Source: Phytophthora quininea
Lineage: Eukaryota > Oomycota > Peronosporomycetes > Peronosporales > Peronosporaceae
Direction: 5' to 3'
Assembly (NCBI GenBank): GCA_011947345.1
Contig: JAAVTG010000682.1
Coordinates: forward strand, 1-24,463
Length of the DNA stretch: 24,463 bases
Position numbers and translations under genes: made by a program. Shown here piece after piece: positions 1 to 10,239 of this stretch. The notes beneath the pieces are model-generated. The model made no database searches. It was not told the DNA's origin and saw only the letters and a list, made by a program, of their open reading frames with translations. Position 1 is the first letter of the stretch; every line of letters starts with the position of its first letter.

Positions 1-9
1 CAAACCTTT

Positions 10-1947
10 TCAGCCCGTCGGCTGGCGCACGAGAGAGCCCGCAGGAGCACACAAATTATCAATCATCGTGCGCTCATAATCCCTACAATGCATTAGCCAG
101 AGTTGTGAGTAGAACGTCGATGCAGAGAAATCCGGCAAGAACAACTCTCGCATGAGTTAATTCGTACCTGCTAGTATCACCTCCTCCAGCACCCTGCATG
201 TTCGGTTGGTAAGAGCCGTGGTCAATTACTTGGGGGCCAGCACGTAACTCGTCATGGTCAGCCAGCGAAGAAGCCATCGACTTGTCCATATTGCGACGGT
301 CCCATTTCTCAAGCGCGGCAGTTCCCATCTTTTCAGAACTTCGGCGTGCTTACCGAGTTTTGACGATGGAGCCTCATTGAGAGGCTGGCCGTTTACAGGG
401 AGACCCATGCTGCCGATGCGATGGCTGCTACCGCTGAGCATACGGTTCGTATTATCGACGTATGACGGACCACCCCCAGAGCTATGGCTACCAAAGCCGC
501 CTCGCCCACTTGCTCCCATGGGATTAGGACCATAAGAATTTCCGCCGCTTGCACTACTAGCACCTCGAACGATATTTGGGTTGTAAGTGCCGCTGTCAAA
601 TCCACCAAGCCCTGACGATGACGGACCAGTATTGCTGCTGCCAAAACCACCAACCGGCTTGGGGAAGTTGAGAGAATGCCCCACCAAAACGGTCGGGCGG
701 TTGTCACGCCTTGTGGCCGGGTTGAAACGCGGTTCATTGCTCGATGCAGGATCCTTCTTCTGGTATCCGGAGCTACTCAAACACCAGAACCGGAACTCTT
801 GGTGGAAGAACCACCAAGACCAGGCGCAGATGATGACGCCCACGAGTTGAAGCCACCAGCCTGCTGCTGCGGAGCGGGAGGCGGCCCATTCTGCGCATAT
901 CCGCCCTGCCCACCGTTCGGGTTGTAGCCGTACCCTCCCGAGTTGCCGCTATTCTGTCCATAGCTGTTATTACCATAGCCGCCACTAGGTCCACCGTAGC
1001 CACCACTGGGTCCTCCATATCCACCACCATTGGGTCCTCCATATCCACCGCCACTTTGTCCACCATAACCTCCGCTAGGGCCCCGTAGCCTCCTCCTGAC
1101 GGGTTGTCCTGATACGTTGGAGGACGGTCTATAGCGGCTAATGGTGCTCCCACGATCCACCTACATTCGAATGCTGTCGACCGTGCTGTCCCCCTGACCA
1201 TCGTTTCCATAAGATGGCGGCGCATTATTCTCCTGCGGTGCCTGCCACGCATTTCCACTCGGTGCAGGTTGCTGCTGCTGCTGAGGTGGTTCCTCGTTCC
1301 GACGGTTCAAGAAGCCGTCATTCAGACACACCAGTGCCTCCTGTAAAACCGCCACGTATTCACCCCCTGTCAGCCTCCACATCCTCCACATCCCAAAATC
1401 TACAGCCGCACCTGGGACGCCACGCGAATCCGACGGTACTTTTCGTCTCCATACACCGGATCCGGCGGTCCGGAAAACTCTACGACAGCGCGACAATATT
1501 ACTACTCCCAGACAGCAAAAATAAATAACACGCTGCCCTCACACGTACGCAGGTAGGCCGACAGCTCTTGCTCCTCCTCTCTTATGGCCTCCGTGAATGC
1601 TGGACCGCCTTCTCGGATGCAGAACTGCAGCAATGCCACGAAAAAGTCAGTGGAACATGTTTCTTTTATAAAATAGGGAGTATATAGCCACCGAAATGAT
1701 CTGCAGCGCCTTGAGTTTGACCGTGAGATTACTCTTGTTAAGTCTCCCCAGCATGTAGTCGGCGATCTTCTCGGCGTCGCGCGCACTGGCCTTGGTCGAG
1801 TCTAGTTCCAAGAGATGAGTGAGCGTTAAGAGAGAGCGCATGGTTTTAAGAGGGCTCGTAGTACGCACTGGCGATCTCCTCCATGAGGTAGACGGGCACG
1901 GGGCCGTCGTGCAGACTCGTGGCCTCTGCCAGTGAGTGCCGGTTCAT
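10..1947 (-). CDS. Tepsin/MTV1-like ENTH-domain protein (AP-4 accessory), 9 exons
   Basis: Tepsin-type proteins bind the AP-4 adaptor on trans-Golgi vesicles. Exons read 1947-1869, 1801-1692, 1624-1549, 1479-1412, 1340-1199, 1128-844, 772-397, 328-168 and 82-10; all introns are GT-AG, 67-85 nt, with matching phases. The ENTH region (about residues 8-110) shows GPVPVYLMEEIA, VKLKALQIIS and FSGPPDPVYGDEKYRRIRVA, close to human tepsin and plant MTV1. A Gln/Pro stretch follows, then a Gly-Tyr repeat tail (GGYGGP-like units), unusual for the family. The predicted length is about 456 aa. In exon 6 the frame holds only if the G4 run at 1081-1084 has one more G; alternatively a 90-nt intron (1164-1075, strong GTAGGT donor) skips that segment. 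The last exon contains DYERTMIDNLCAPAG and stops at 10-12, but a further exon beyond position 1 is possible. The ATG at 1947 is the first one upstream of the conserved block. Family assignment is firm; tail structure is tentative. Confidence 0.8.
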
Positions 1948-2423
1948 GTCTGCTGCGGGCTGTCGGGCGGTGGGCGTGCTCTTGAGTCTGACTGTACCGC
2001 CCCCTTGTGGTACGGCCGCTTCTTGCACAAGATGGGAAAATAAAATTATTCAAAAATGAGAAAATTAAGAAAATGATCATCCAAAAGAATAATATTAAGC
2101 TACCCAAACTAACGGTAATTAGTGAAAACCCAACATAGACATATTCGAGCACCACTTGCATACAAATGTGAGCTCATAGGTGGGTTTCAGGCTCTAAAAC
2201 GGCCTGTGAGCAGAGATAGCGGCAAAAAAAAGAAGAAAAATGGTATATAGCGCTGCAGACCCATGTGCTCTGCCGCTGGCAAATTGACAAAATGATGCCA
2301 GAACAAGATCGGGGGTCGCAAAGAGTGACTATATACGAACCGTTTTTACGGAGCATCGTGGTACGTTAGCTTGGTGGTCGGGGGCCATTAAAAGAGTGGG
2401 TAGCCAAAAGCTTGCTCTTACGG
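1948..2423. other. Intergenic stretch upstream of the tepsin-like gene
   Basis: This stretch holds the presumed promoter and 5' leader of the tepsin-like gene on the minus strand. It is AT-rich around 2035-2130. I see no ORF with recognisable content, no clear oomycete initiator-type element and no RNA gene. Confidence 0.5.
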
Positions 2424-2600
2424 GCAGCGTAAATAAGCTGGCTTAGTGGCCACGTGGCCGCACAAACTGTGTGGTTGGCATCCACTGCCGAGCTGTCATT
2501 CGGGATTTGTCGCTCTCGGGCTCAAGTCCCGACCTCTCATGATGCCCAGTGGATGGGCCCGAGCTTAAAACACTCGGTGGCGCTGGCTCGATTCCAGCCA
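2424..2600 (+). repeat. Left inverted arm of the 2424-5699 element
   Basis: It pairs with 5518-5699 on the opposite strand. Shared landmarks in order are GTAAATA, the palindrome GGCCACGTGGCC (2448-2459), CACAAACTG, GGCATCCACTGCC, GTCATTCGG, CAAGTCCCG, CTTAAAACACTCGGTGGCG and CAGCCA at the inner end. The arm contains A-box-like and B-box-like RNA polymerase III motifs (see findings). Confidence 0.75.
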
Positions 2601-2628
2601 TGGCTTACAGTGCGTGCGTGTGTGCGTT

Positions 2629-2760
2629 GAGGTTAATGTTGCTGTTCCATTCGGAAGTTAAGCTCTGTGTTCGATGCCGCATACAAATTCATGTTGTGTG
2701 TACTCTGTGACGAGGTTAACTTTGCTGTTCCATGTGGAGGTCAAGCTCAGTGTTCAACGC
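2629..2760 (+). repeat. Two imperfect tandem copies, ~49 bp each, 83 bp apart
   Basis: Copies at 2629-2677 and 2712-2760 share GAGGTTAA, TTGCTGTTCCAT, a GGAAGTTAAGCTC / GGAGGTCAAGCTC block and GTGTTC. They lie just inside the left arm of the element. The block GGAAGTTAAGC faintly recalls the internal promoter region of 5S rRNA genes, but the rest does not match. Confidence 0.6.
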
Positions 2761-2832
2761 AGTGTAGTGTGGTGTATCTAGTGTTGTGAAGCATGTAATA
2801 CACCCTGTATTAGCTCTTATAATTTACTCATC

Positions 2833-3740
2833 CTATGCTTCCGTGACGTTGAGCGAGTTGTCTTCTACAGCTTCGTCGTCGATGAACGCTTTGCGGACAA
2901 GCAGGCGACGCTCCTTCTCGAAGGCTGCGACGACGGTGGGATTCACGTGGCATCGAGGCTCCCAAGTCGGCCCCCAGTCCACAAGGTAGCATATGGTACG
3001 GTTCTCACGCTTCTAGTTGACGGGCTTGTGCACGTATTGCTGGGGCTCATCTTCTGGAGCGTCGACTGCGCGTCGTCGTCGTCCGCAGCCTCCGCGTCAA
3101 CGCCAGCGTCTTCGGGAGGGACAAGCCACTCGTGCACGTCGTTCAGCGTGGGACGGCGCTTCTTCCGATCGGCAAGAGCAGCGAAGATCACCTCTAGAGG
3201 TTCGGGAGGAGACTTGCAGAGGCGACAGTTGTATTCAAGGTAAGTCGAAGGTGGCGAATAACTTCATCCCTGACACGTCTCTTGAACGTCTTTCCAACAG
3301 CGATACAGAGACCCTTGAATTCCTGCCTCGAGCCGATCGCAATTTTTTAGGCTCGCACGAAGCATGGTGGCGAGCTTGCTTGTTTCGGGTGTAAGGTAGG
3401 TTTCTATTTCGGAGAGACAAACGGCTGCAAAATTAATTGGTCGCGAAGGTGAGTTAATGAAACTAAACGGCAATCACAAACTTGATGATGTTCTGTGTGA
3501 GCACTGGCGAAGGATCCGTGATATACCTTCCTAGTTGAAGCTGATCGAAGCGGGCGATGTCTTCATTGAGCGAACCAAGTAACGCCGTCGGTCGAGCTCC
3601 ACATCTGCGCCTCCTTGCGTGCCACGCGAACCAGGTATCTTTGACACTCAAAGCTGGAGAGGTATATCGTCACTTGGATGGCTCTTTGTCGCAGTTTGCG
3701 CCCTCACCTGCTTCCTGCAATGTCGATACCCGCGCGTGTT
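2833..3740 (-). pseudogene. Decayed transposon ORF ending in a chromodomain
   Basis: Read on the reverse strand, the 3' end gives a chromodomain-like segment with YLVDWG, TWEPRCHVNP and an AFEKERRLL helix, ending at a stop at 2833-2835. Such domains close the integrases of chromovirus retrotransposons and occur in some DNA transposases; they tether elements to modified histones. One in-frame TAG sits just upstream (about 3014-3016), and a frame change is needed near 3065-3070 to connect to a segment with EYNCRLCKSPPEP and RRPTLNDVHEWLVPPEDAG. A third block (about 3270-3640) has WFAWHARRR, GSLNEDIARF and DPSPVLTQNIIK. I do not recognise the upstream blocks. Stops and frame changes show it is not functional. 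Confidence 0.5.
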
Positions 3741-5517
3741 AGTTGTAGAGTTTAGTCTCCTTTACAGTTAAGCGAGCGTTGAGTGTTTTGTTCACTTGGA
3801 TTAACTATTCAATCAAGGCAGTTTGATTGAGAAAAACGGGGTTCTTGGCAACATCGGTTGCGGCCTCTGTGGGTTGATGCATCTTCTTTATTGGCGGTAT
3901 TTGTGTCACAGGTCAGGTGAGAAGACCAACCCAGCAAGTCATTAACGAAGAAGTCTTTTTTTTGACAGCACAAGTTCAATCGCGGGTCGAAGGACCATGA
4001 GCCGAAAGATCCTTCAACGCTGGGTAGTGGGGAGAAGGTACACCATTAGAGTCTCGAGAACTCGTGTGTTGACATTGCACTGTGCCTCTCAAGGCCAAAC
4101 GCAACGACGACTAGTGCAGATGCAACGAAGAGAATTTTCTGGTGCGTGTCCGAGTTGAAGGCATCAAGTGACAACAGCGAGATTTTTGCGCCGGGCGAGT
4201 GGTTGCTCAAGACACGAGGAATCTTGTAGTCTTCAGCTGGGGTGTTGAAGACGTATGCGAAGGACTTGATTGACGCCGTCGTGTTCTAGGTGCCTCGGTC
4301 AAAGATCCACGCAATCGTATCACGGCTCCATTGGTGTATTGAGCTCTTCCGCGACGAAATAAGAACGACGTCAGGCGTTCCATGACACCTTCCTTTTCTA
4401 CGACTTTGCCCAAGACTCAATTGACGTAGCTGTGAAATCTGGGGCTTCGTCGACAAGCTTCCCTATTTGTAGTGTCTTTGGAAGCCACACCTTCGACAAT
4501 AATGCGTTGAACATTGAGCTTGACCTCCAAATGGAACAACAATGTTAACCTTAATGCAAGATAGAACGTCAAACACAACGACAATTGATGTCATTTGCAT
4601 ACACACACCACTCCTCCATGTGGTGTAGCAAATCCTCCGTTCTGGCATATGCCGTGGCTCAGGCTGTCAGCTTTTAAGTCAGCGAACTGTGTATGGCACA
4701 CAGTTGGCGAATGAGACTTAAGAAGACCCAGCGAGTCGGTCTTATCCGACTCAGCGAAGTCCAGTCGAGTCTGGCCAGACTTGGCGAAGGGCTAACCTCA
4801 ACTTGGCGAGAGCAAGATCTTTGGCCACGAAGGGTCGCAGGGTGTGAAGAGCCGTTGTAGCAGAGGTCGCCACGTGCGAGGTAGGAGTAGTAACGGACCA
4901 TTTTCAATGCATATTTGTATAGAAAGGATAGGAAACGGAAACCCCTTAGAGTTTCCACAGAAGACTACGATATAACTAACAGAGCAGAATTTTCCAAGTC
5001 TTAGACAAGTGCCACTCTTCCGGTAAGTCCTTGCACGGGCTGGATGTCTGTTGTCGTTCCCCGAGAGGCATAGCTTGTAGGAAAGCGACTGGTAGCGCCA
5101 GGAGTTAAGGTCGGCCCGGGAAGGGCATTTCTCGCTACCAGCGAAGACAAATCTCGCCAAATTGGCGAGTCGACGGGTCTCTAACCCAGGACGTCGCTAA
5201 TCTTCTAGTCAGGCGTACGCTGCGCTAGGTGACCTGTAAAAGTGCTCGCGCGCTGACGTCCATCCTTTGGTGTGAGGTCACAGGGTTGAGGAACGGAGGC
5301 TGCCAAGCTCAGGCAGGCCTCAGGAGAGATTGGTAGCTGGCGATTGCGGAGCAATTCCACCGCTGTCCCGAAAGGGCCGAATCGTGAAGGGACAACCCTA
5401 GCGCAGGCCACACAGAGTCGCCGACCTTAGACTCGGTGAATTTGTTGTGTGTATTGCGAAGAAGCCAAACTTGACGATTTTGTGTGTTCTCCAACACCAC
5501 ATACACGTAGTTGCTCG
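3741..5517 (-). other. Interior of the element: decayed, unidentified reading frames
   Basis: The reverse strand shows broken protein-like stretches with no family I can name. One runs about 4490-4100 with VWLPKTLQIGKL, SIESWAK, FAYVFNTPAEDYKIPR and a hydrophobic KILFVASALVVVAFG. Another begins directly inside the right arm (5518 downward) with SNYVYVVLENTQNRQVWLLR. Both need several frame changes. A cluster of TTGGCGA motifs lies at 4704, 4781, 4803 and 5162, and a perfect 17-bp palindrome lies at 5153-5169. No intact gene is present. Confidence 0.4.
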
Positions 5518-5699
5518 TGGCTGAAATCAAACCAGCGCCACCGAGTGTTTTAAGTTCGGACCCACCCGCTGTGTATGTGTCATGAGCACCGGGACTTGCG
5601 CCTGAGAGTAGCTAAAATTCCGAATGACAACAAGGCAGTGGATGCCAGCCACGCAGTTTGTGTGGCCACGTGGCCACTACGCCAGCGTATTTACACTGC
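5518..5699 (-). repeat. Right inverted arm of the 2424-5699 element
   Basis: This is the reverse-complement partner of 2424-2600. On the minus strand it starts with GCAGTGTAAATACGCTGGCG and ends in CAGCCA, after which a protein-like frame starts at once, suggesting the arm served as the 5' leader of the element's gene. It has the same GGCCACGTGGCC palindrome as the left arm. Confidence 0.75.
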
Positions 5700-6118
5700 T
5701 CGAAAAGACTGGCATTTTGCGGAGCCGCTCTTCTAGCGGTCCTCTGCTCTGCTTCTCAACTTGTCGCACACCTAACCTGCTGCGTAAGCGCTTTTGAACG
5801 GCAAAGGACTTGCTGAGATGAGGTTCTCAACGTCTTTTTGTTTTAATTGACACTATACCGGAGCTGACGAATAATGTCACGAGCCTATTTTGTATCGTAT
5901 GCTGTCAGGTCGAACTATGTAGCAACGCACTGGTATTCACTGACGTCATAACAACAATCCTAACCACAATTTGTAAGTAACTGCTAACTACCCGTTGCAC
6001 CCACCCACCCCGCAAGAGCTGTCCGAATGTAGTCTGTCGTCCTCACCAGTCATTTGAGAATTTGCTCGGTGTCGCGGCAGCTAGTTGGGATTGGCCCCAC
6101 AGTGCTGTTTAGTTTCTC
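5700..6118. other. Intergenic, nothing recognised
   Basis: No ORF of note, repeat or RNA gene is visible on either strand. The inverted-arm similarity stops at 5699. Confidence 0.4.
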
Positions 6119-6558
6119 GTGATGCCGAGCAAACGGTACCTCACAGAGGTTACCACCGGTGGCTGCGATGATTGAGCGCACTTCCGTGCTAGGGGCGCAC
6201 GTACCCTCGCTCGAAGGAAGAGCGGCGGCTGATCCAGACTTCGGCCTCGTACCCGATGCTTGCTGGGTTCTCCACCAGCGACACTTACGCTCACGCTGCC
6301 GCTAGCCGACGACGACATCCTCGGCGGACTCACGCTCGAGGAGCTCGAGAAAATTCTACCCCAGCAGTTGCAAGTTTCGACCAGCTTCGACACTCCGAGA
6401 GGCTACTCTTGCCTCCACATGACGCTGTATTGGCGCCTGTAATCCCCCTTGTTTCACCACTTCTCTCGCCTCCGCCTCCGTCATATTCCGACGGCCCAGT
6501 ACCGATGGTCACTGACCAGGCTTCAGCTGACGCGTTTTACACGGTTGAGATTTCCTAG
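6119..6558 (+). pseudogene. Unidentified protein-like remnant
   Basis: Three partly overlapping frames each contain plausible protein pieces: LADDDILGGLTLEELEKIL in one (about 6300-6360), then PPHDAVLAPVIPLV and PPPPSYSDGPVPMVTDQ in another, ending at a TAG at 6556-6558. Joining them needs a frame change near 6390. I do not recognise a family. The acidic leucine-rich segment followed by a proline-rich tail could be the start of a regulatory protein, but this is a guess. It may also be chance. Confidence 0.25.
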
Positions 6559-7861
6559 GCCCCTTCACTAGTTCCGAAACTGTAATGAAATATCTTGTGT
6601 ACTAATCTCATGTATCATGAACTCACTTGATATTCTAGGCCGTTGTCATTTCCTCACACATATTTGTATACTTTCCCAACGACAGGAGCTGCGGAATCTT
6701 GTTCATTTTGTGGCCAACTTTGCGGCTGGAGTGGCACGACACTGGTTTTCCCCAGACGTCTAGCATCCTAACCTTCCCACTGCATGCAAACATTTAATCG
6801 AGTAGGACAGAGCCAAAATGTTCTGAAAGTCTTAAATATAGTCTCATACGCAGTTCATTTGGATGATGTGATATTTAATGGTAGGATCTAAAAACCGCGA
6901 TTATGAAATTGAGGTACACCATGTGGGCATTGGTGTCCACGAAGAATGGTCGACATCAGCTCGTATGCGTGGTTACGTTTCTTGTAATTCAATAGATTTT
7001 GGCAGCATGACCTAAAGCGTAACACGACCGGACAACAACCAAAATCTATACCCCGTAACCGCGCGTTTGCGGATATTCGAAAGCGTCTTGTAGTTGCGCT
7101 TCCTCTGCTATAATGAACATGAATCCATTTCGTTCTCACTCTAAGTATTTTTACCCCAACCCTATTGATCGGCCTGCTGGGGTTCGTTCAATAGTGCCTT
7201 GGAAGTTGCTTCTGACAGCAGCACTTTTGTATGAAGTTTCCCTGGAAGCCACTTCCAAAATCTTTCTGTTACACTCAATAACATATTTTAACAAATTTGA
7301 CACGACTTTTCTGTACTATGACATGATAAATCAACACTAAGGAAACGAGAATAGATTTGGCATTTTTAAGTTGGCACGGCCAATGCGTACAGACACGACG
7401 TTTTGTGCGAGGACTTGGCGTTTGACTGCTCTAACACGATAAATCTGTACTAAGATTACAGAGTGTTGTTTAAATATTATCCACTCTCGAACAGCCGCAC
7501 TCTCTCTCTTTTGCTCTCCGTTGGCCAGTAGTCCTCATGTTCAGAACACAATTCTTCGAAGAGCTCGTCCAGAGCGGAGCTAAGACGACTTCGCATGTGA
7601 GGAAGCCAGGGATTGACAAGGCTGACGAGTCTCCCTTTCGTTTTGTCTTCGTCTTGTTTAGTCATGCTATAGTTCCATTTTAGTCGTATCGAGTTGAAAT
7701 GTTATTATGTAGTGGAGCTAGACAATACACACTCCTCTTCTTCATGACCCGTCTCCTGATCTCTCAGCGCACAGTCACATAGCCTCTTTGCACGAGATGC
7801 CCATGTATGACTACAATAAACCATGGGGAATACTCTATAACTGCTCGACAGACCTTCTTCG
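6559..7861. other. AT-rich stretch, no supported gene
   Basis: Only short frames are present. One on the minus strand (7665-7477, 62 codons, ATG start) encodes a charged peptide with LVNPWLPHMRSRLSSALDEL and is the most protein-like, but it matches nothing I know and has no partner exons that I can see. The rest looks non-coding. Confidence 0.35.
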
Positions 7862-8002
7862 TTGGGCATGCCGCTAGTTGGCTGTGCCAGCAATTGGCTG
7901 AACCTAGCGGTCCAAGGGCTGTTTTACGATTACAAGGACAACCTAGATCAAGTATAAAAGCTGACGACCAAACTCAAGGGTCTCAACCAGCCCACAAAAC
8001 TG
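7862..8002 (+). pseudogene. hAT-like (BED-type) transposase fragment
   Basis: The frame reads GMPLVGCASNWLNLAVQGL, then FYDYKDNLDQV, an in-frame TAA (7955-7957), and KLTTKLKGLNQPTKL. The pattern PLVGCASxxxNLAVQ followed by a (T/R)LNQxxKL helix is typical of hAT-like transposases that are abundant in oomycetes; this is recalled family knowledge, not a search. Only this short core piece is recognisable. Neither the upstream catalytic part nor the C-terminal dimerisation region could be joined to it. The stop shows it is dead. Confidence 0.5.
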
Positions 8003-8458
8003 AATACACCTTATTATTTTGTGTACCTTAACCAAATATTGTAGTATTACGTTTTGCTAATTGAAAACACCAAGGCATCCTGTTCTCAGCCAAGCGACAC
8101 GCTGGATCTCTACACGCACCATTGTCTGCCCTACGTTTTGATGCTTAAGCAACGAGCTGTAAGATGAAAATGTCGAACTGAAAATAATTAAAAGACTTCT
8201 CTTACTTGTCCTAGTCTGTGTTGAAGGTGCAGTTGGTTGGGACCCTTCGGCTCCTGATAGTCAAGAGTGCGCTGCACATAAATCTCGAATCCTTGCAGTG
8301 GTTCAGGACTGATTGCAGCCAAGACATTTGCTTACAGTGTTCCCTTGCTTAGCCTTGATTGGGACGCCGCGTGTGGACGTGAAAGGTCTCGATGTGGCGT
8401 CGTTTGTCGAGGACGAGCGTTCCATTCTCACACACCACAATACCTTTTAGATATGTCA
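8003..8458. other. No supported gene
   Basis: Fragmentary plus-strand frames are present, for example around 8340-8440 with DVKGLDVASFVEDERSIL. They may be further decayed transposase sequence downstream of the hAT-like piece, but no motif confirms it. Confidence 0.3.
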
Positions 8459-9798
8459 GATTTCCATACCCCATATGACTATGCGACAAAACCTAGTTCT
8501 TACGAGATCCGTAAGGTTGTCTCCACCGCGTCCTCTGCATACCAAATCTGACTTCAATTTCAAAACACGAAATCGTTTCTGTAGAGCATCGAATGTCCGT
8601 TCAACGTCTTTCCGTGCCCCCTCTTGCTGCTTCGCAAAATACTTCTTCTTCGGCGAAGCTGGCTCTGAAATGGTTGGCACACAGCACGCATAATTCGGAT
8701 ATATCCGATCGACGAGATAACCAAGCTACAACCTGCCTGTTCACCGATGCTTCGGACATGGCTGGCGCTGATTATCACGCAAGGTAAAGATTTCGACTCG
8801 AAGAAACCTGCAACTGACCAACAACACCGCCTACTTCACTGCATGAGCGAGAATTTTACGGGCAGTCAACTCAACTGTCCTTTATCTGGTCAAAAGCCTG
8901 GGGTTCATGGTCTACCACTACTCGTTTTGCGCTCACTACCCAGCCACCTACCGGGTTTCCGTCTCCAGCTTGCGCGCAACAACCTCGAACGTTCAGCTAT
9001 GGCACGGTACTCGAGCTCATACGAAAACCCGTCATATACATCACTTTGAATAGCATAGCGATTGATTAATCGGGAAGAATCAACGATGTTAACATTTGCA
9101 AACAAAACGATTAGCATGTTTCCTCTGATGTATTCGTGTTGGTCGTTTGCTTACCATTATTTGAGCCCGCCGAGCCGAAGTAAAAATGCCAAATCCACAA
9201 TCGATATTCAGCCACAACCTCGAGCACTATAGAAGGCTTGCCATCCTTTCCAGAGAACTGTCCTTTAAGAGCATAAGGGCACATCTACCACATCCAGTGC
9301 GTACAATCTAAAGAACCGATGCAGCCTGGAAATCCTCTTTCAGCAGAAAGATTAAGCTGTCGCACAATATCGGGCCGAGTGAGTTCGCGCAAATACTGTT
9401 CCTCAAACTCTGTAATCACTGCCCGGCAAAACTTCTTTGTATAGAGTAAAAGGTGCCCTCGCCCATATTCAGGTTGTCATCCAACGAATCTGCACAGCAA
9501 CCATATCCCAGCATCTGCATCGCCGCACAGCAAATTTATAGAGGAGAAATGCACTTCATACCCAATGCGTCGAATCACTGCTGAAAATCAGAGCCCCTCT
9601 CCACCACTGCATTCATGATCCGTTTGAAAAGTGCAATCCGCATGCGATAGCGGCGACGAAAATATTTTTCAGGAAGTAGTGGTCTATCCGCGTAGTAGTT
9701 TTTCCACAGTCGATCATGTGCATCCTCAAAATCCCTCTGTATGTTAGCAGTTTTTCCCGGGCGGAATCCCCCTCTTGCGCTTCACTGGTGTCTTCCAT
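8459..9798 (-). pseudogene. PIF/Harbinger-type transposase, degraded
   Basis: PIF/Harbinger transposases are DDE nucleases that cut and paste their element. Nearly the whole protein can be followed on the minus strand in pieces: a possible ATG at 9798; QRDFEDAHDRLWKNYYAD and FRRRYRMRIALFKRI (about 9740-9610); AAMQMLGYGCCADSLDD (about 9520-9470); ITEFEEQYLREL, then GFPGCIGSLDCTHW with the first catalytic Asp (about 9340-9295); LKGQFSGKDGKPSIVLE and LWIWHFYFGSAGSNN (about 9270-9160); NVNIVDSSRLI (about 9100); and YFAKQQEGARKDVERTF with the final Glu (about 8640-8590). The order and wording fit the family called plant transposon protein, common in oomycetes. At least four stops and several frame changes interrupt it. 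The block usually reading NDINVL appears as NVNIV, so the second Asp seems lost. No terminal repeats were identified. Confidence 0.8.
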
Positions 9799-10239
9799 GC
9801 TGCTAGAAGTAGGAGAAAGAAGATCTGTCGTGCAGTATTAAACACCGTGAGGAAAAGCACATGTCAGCCCTTCCAGTATCCTAAACTCGTACCTCATCGT
9901 TGTCGCTAAGTGTCGCTGGTGGACGCAACCAGCAGACCCGTGATCGCAACAACTGCAGCAGCCTTTACAGACCCATTAATGCGAATGTAATGTAAAGCTT
10001 CACCCGATCAAAATGCGAACAACCCAAAGTGAATTATTGTACTCGCATTTCATCCCATAAAACCAATAACTCACAAACCACCCGACAATTACTCAGGAAA
10101 ACCCAGCAGCCGTGTACTTTGACGGGCTTCTGGAGCTGCATCCGTCGTTCTCCTCGACTTACTATCGCAGTCCAACTCACCATCCACATGGATATCCGAT
10201 TTGTTTTCGTCGTGAAAGATGACGGCAGACCACTTTGCG
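9799..10239. other. Transposon debris between two dead transposases
   Basis: No intact frame is present. On the minus strand the decayed continuation of the 10240-10559 DDE fragment may extend here. Nothing else is recognised. Confidence 0.3.

Larger units (their letters stand above)
2424..5699. mobile_element. Putative transposable element with ~180-bp terminal inverted repeats
   Basis: The sequence at 2424-2600 reappears in reverse complement at 5518-5699, with roughly four positions in five matching by eye. Between the arms lie about 2.9 kb with decayed reverse-strand reading frames, the last of which carries a chromodomain (2833-3063). Long inverted ends around a reverse-strand gene are the layout of a DNA transposon. 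I see no target-site duplication and no recognisable transposase catalytic core, so the superfamily is open. An alternative is that two copies of a short repeat inserted in opposite directions around a retroelement relic. Confidence 0.6.

Noticed and set aside
773..1258. Alternative minus-strand frame through the Gly-Tyr repeat (VDMEDP type)
   Set aside because: It is the repeat read out of frame; the GGYGG frame joins the flanking exons in phase.
2424..2600. tRNA gene in the left arm
   Set aside because: A-box and B-box-like motifs are present, but no acceptor stem or anticodon arm can be folded and the box spacing is too long.
2629..2680. 5S rRNA gene fragment
   Set aside because: Only GGAAGTTAAGC resembles 5S; the neighbouring bases do not follow the 5S sequence.
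2424..5699. LTR retrotransposon
   Set aside because: The terminal repeats are inverted, not direct, and no reverse transcriptase or protease motif was found.
7113..7340. 75-codon plus-strand ORF
   Set aside because: No motif, no partner exon and AT-rich composition; probably chance.
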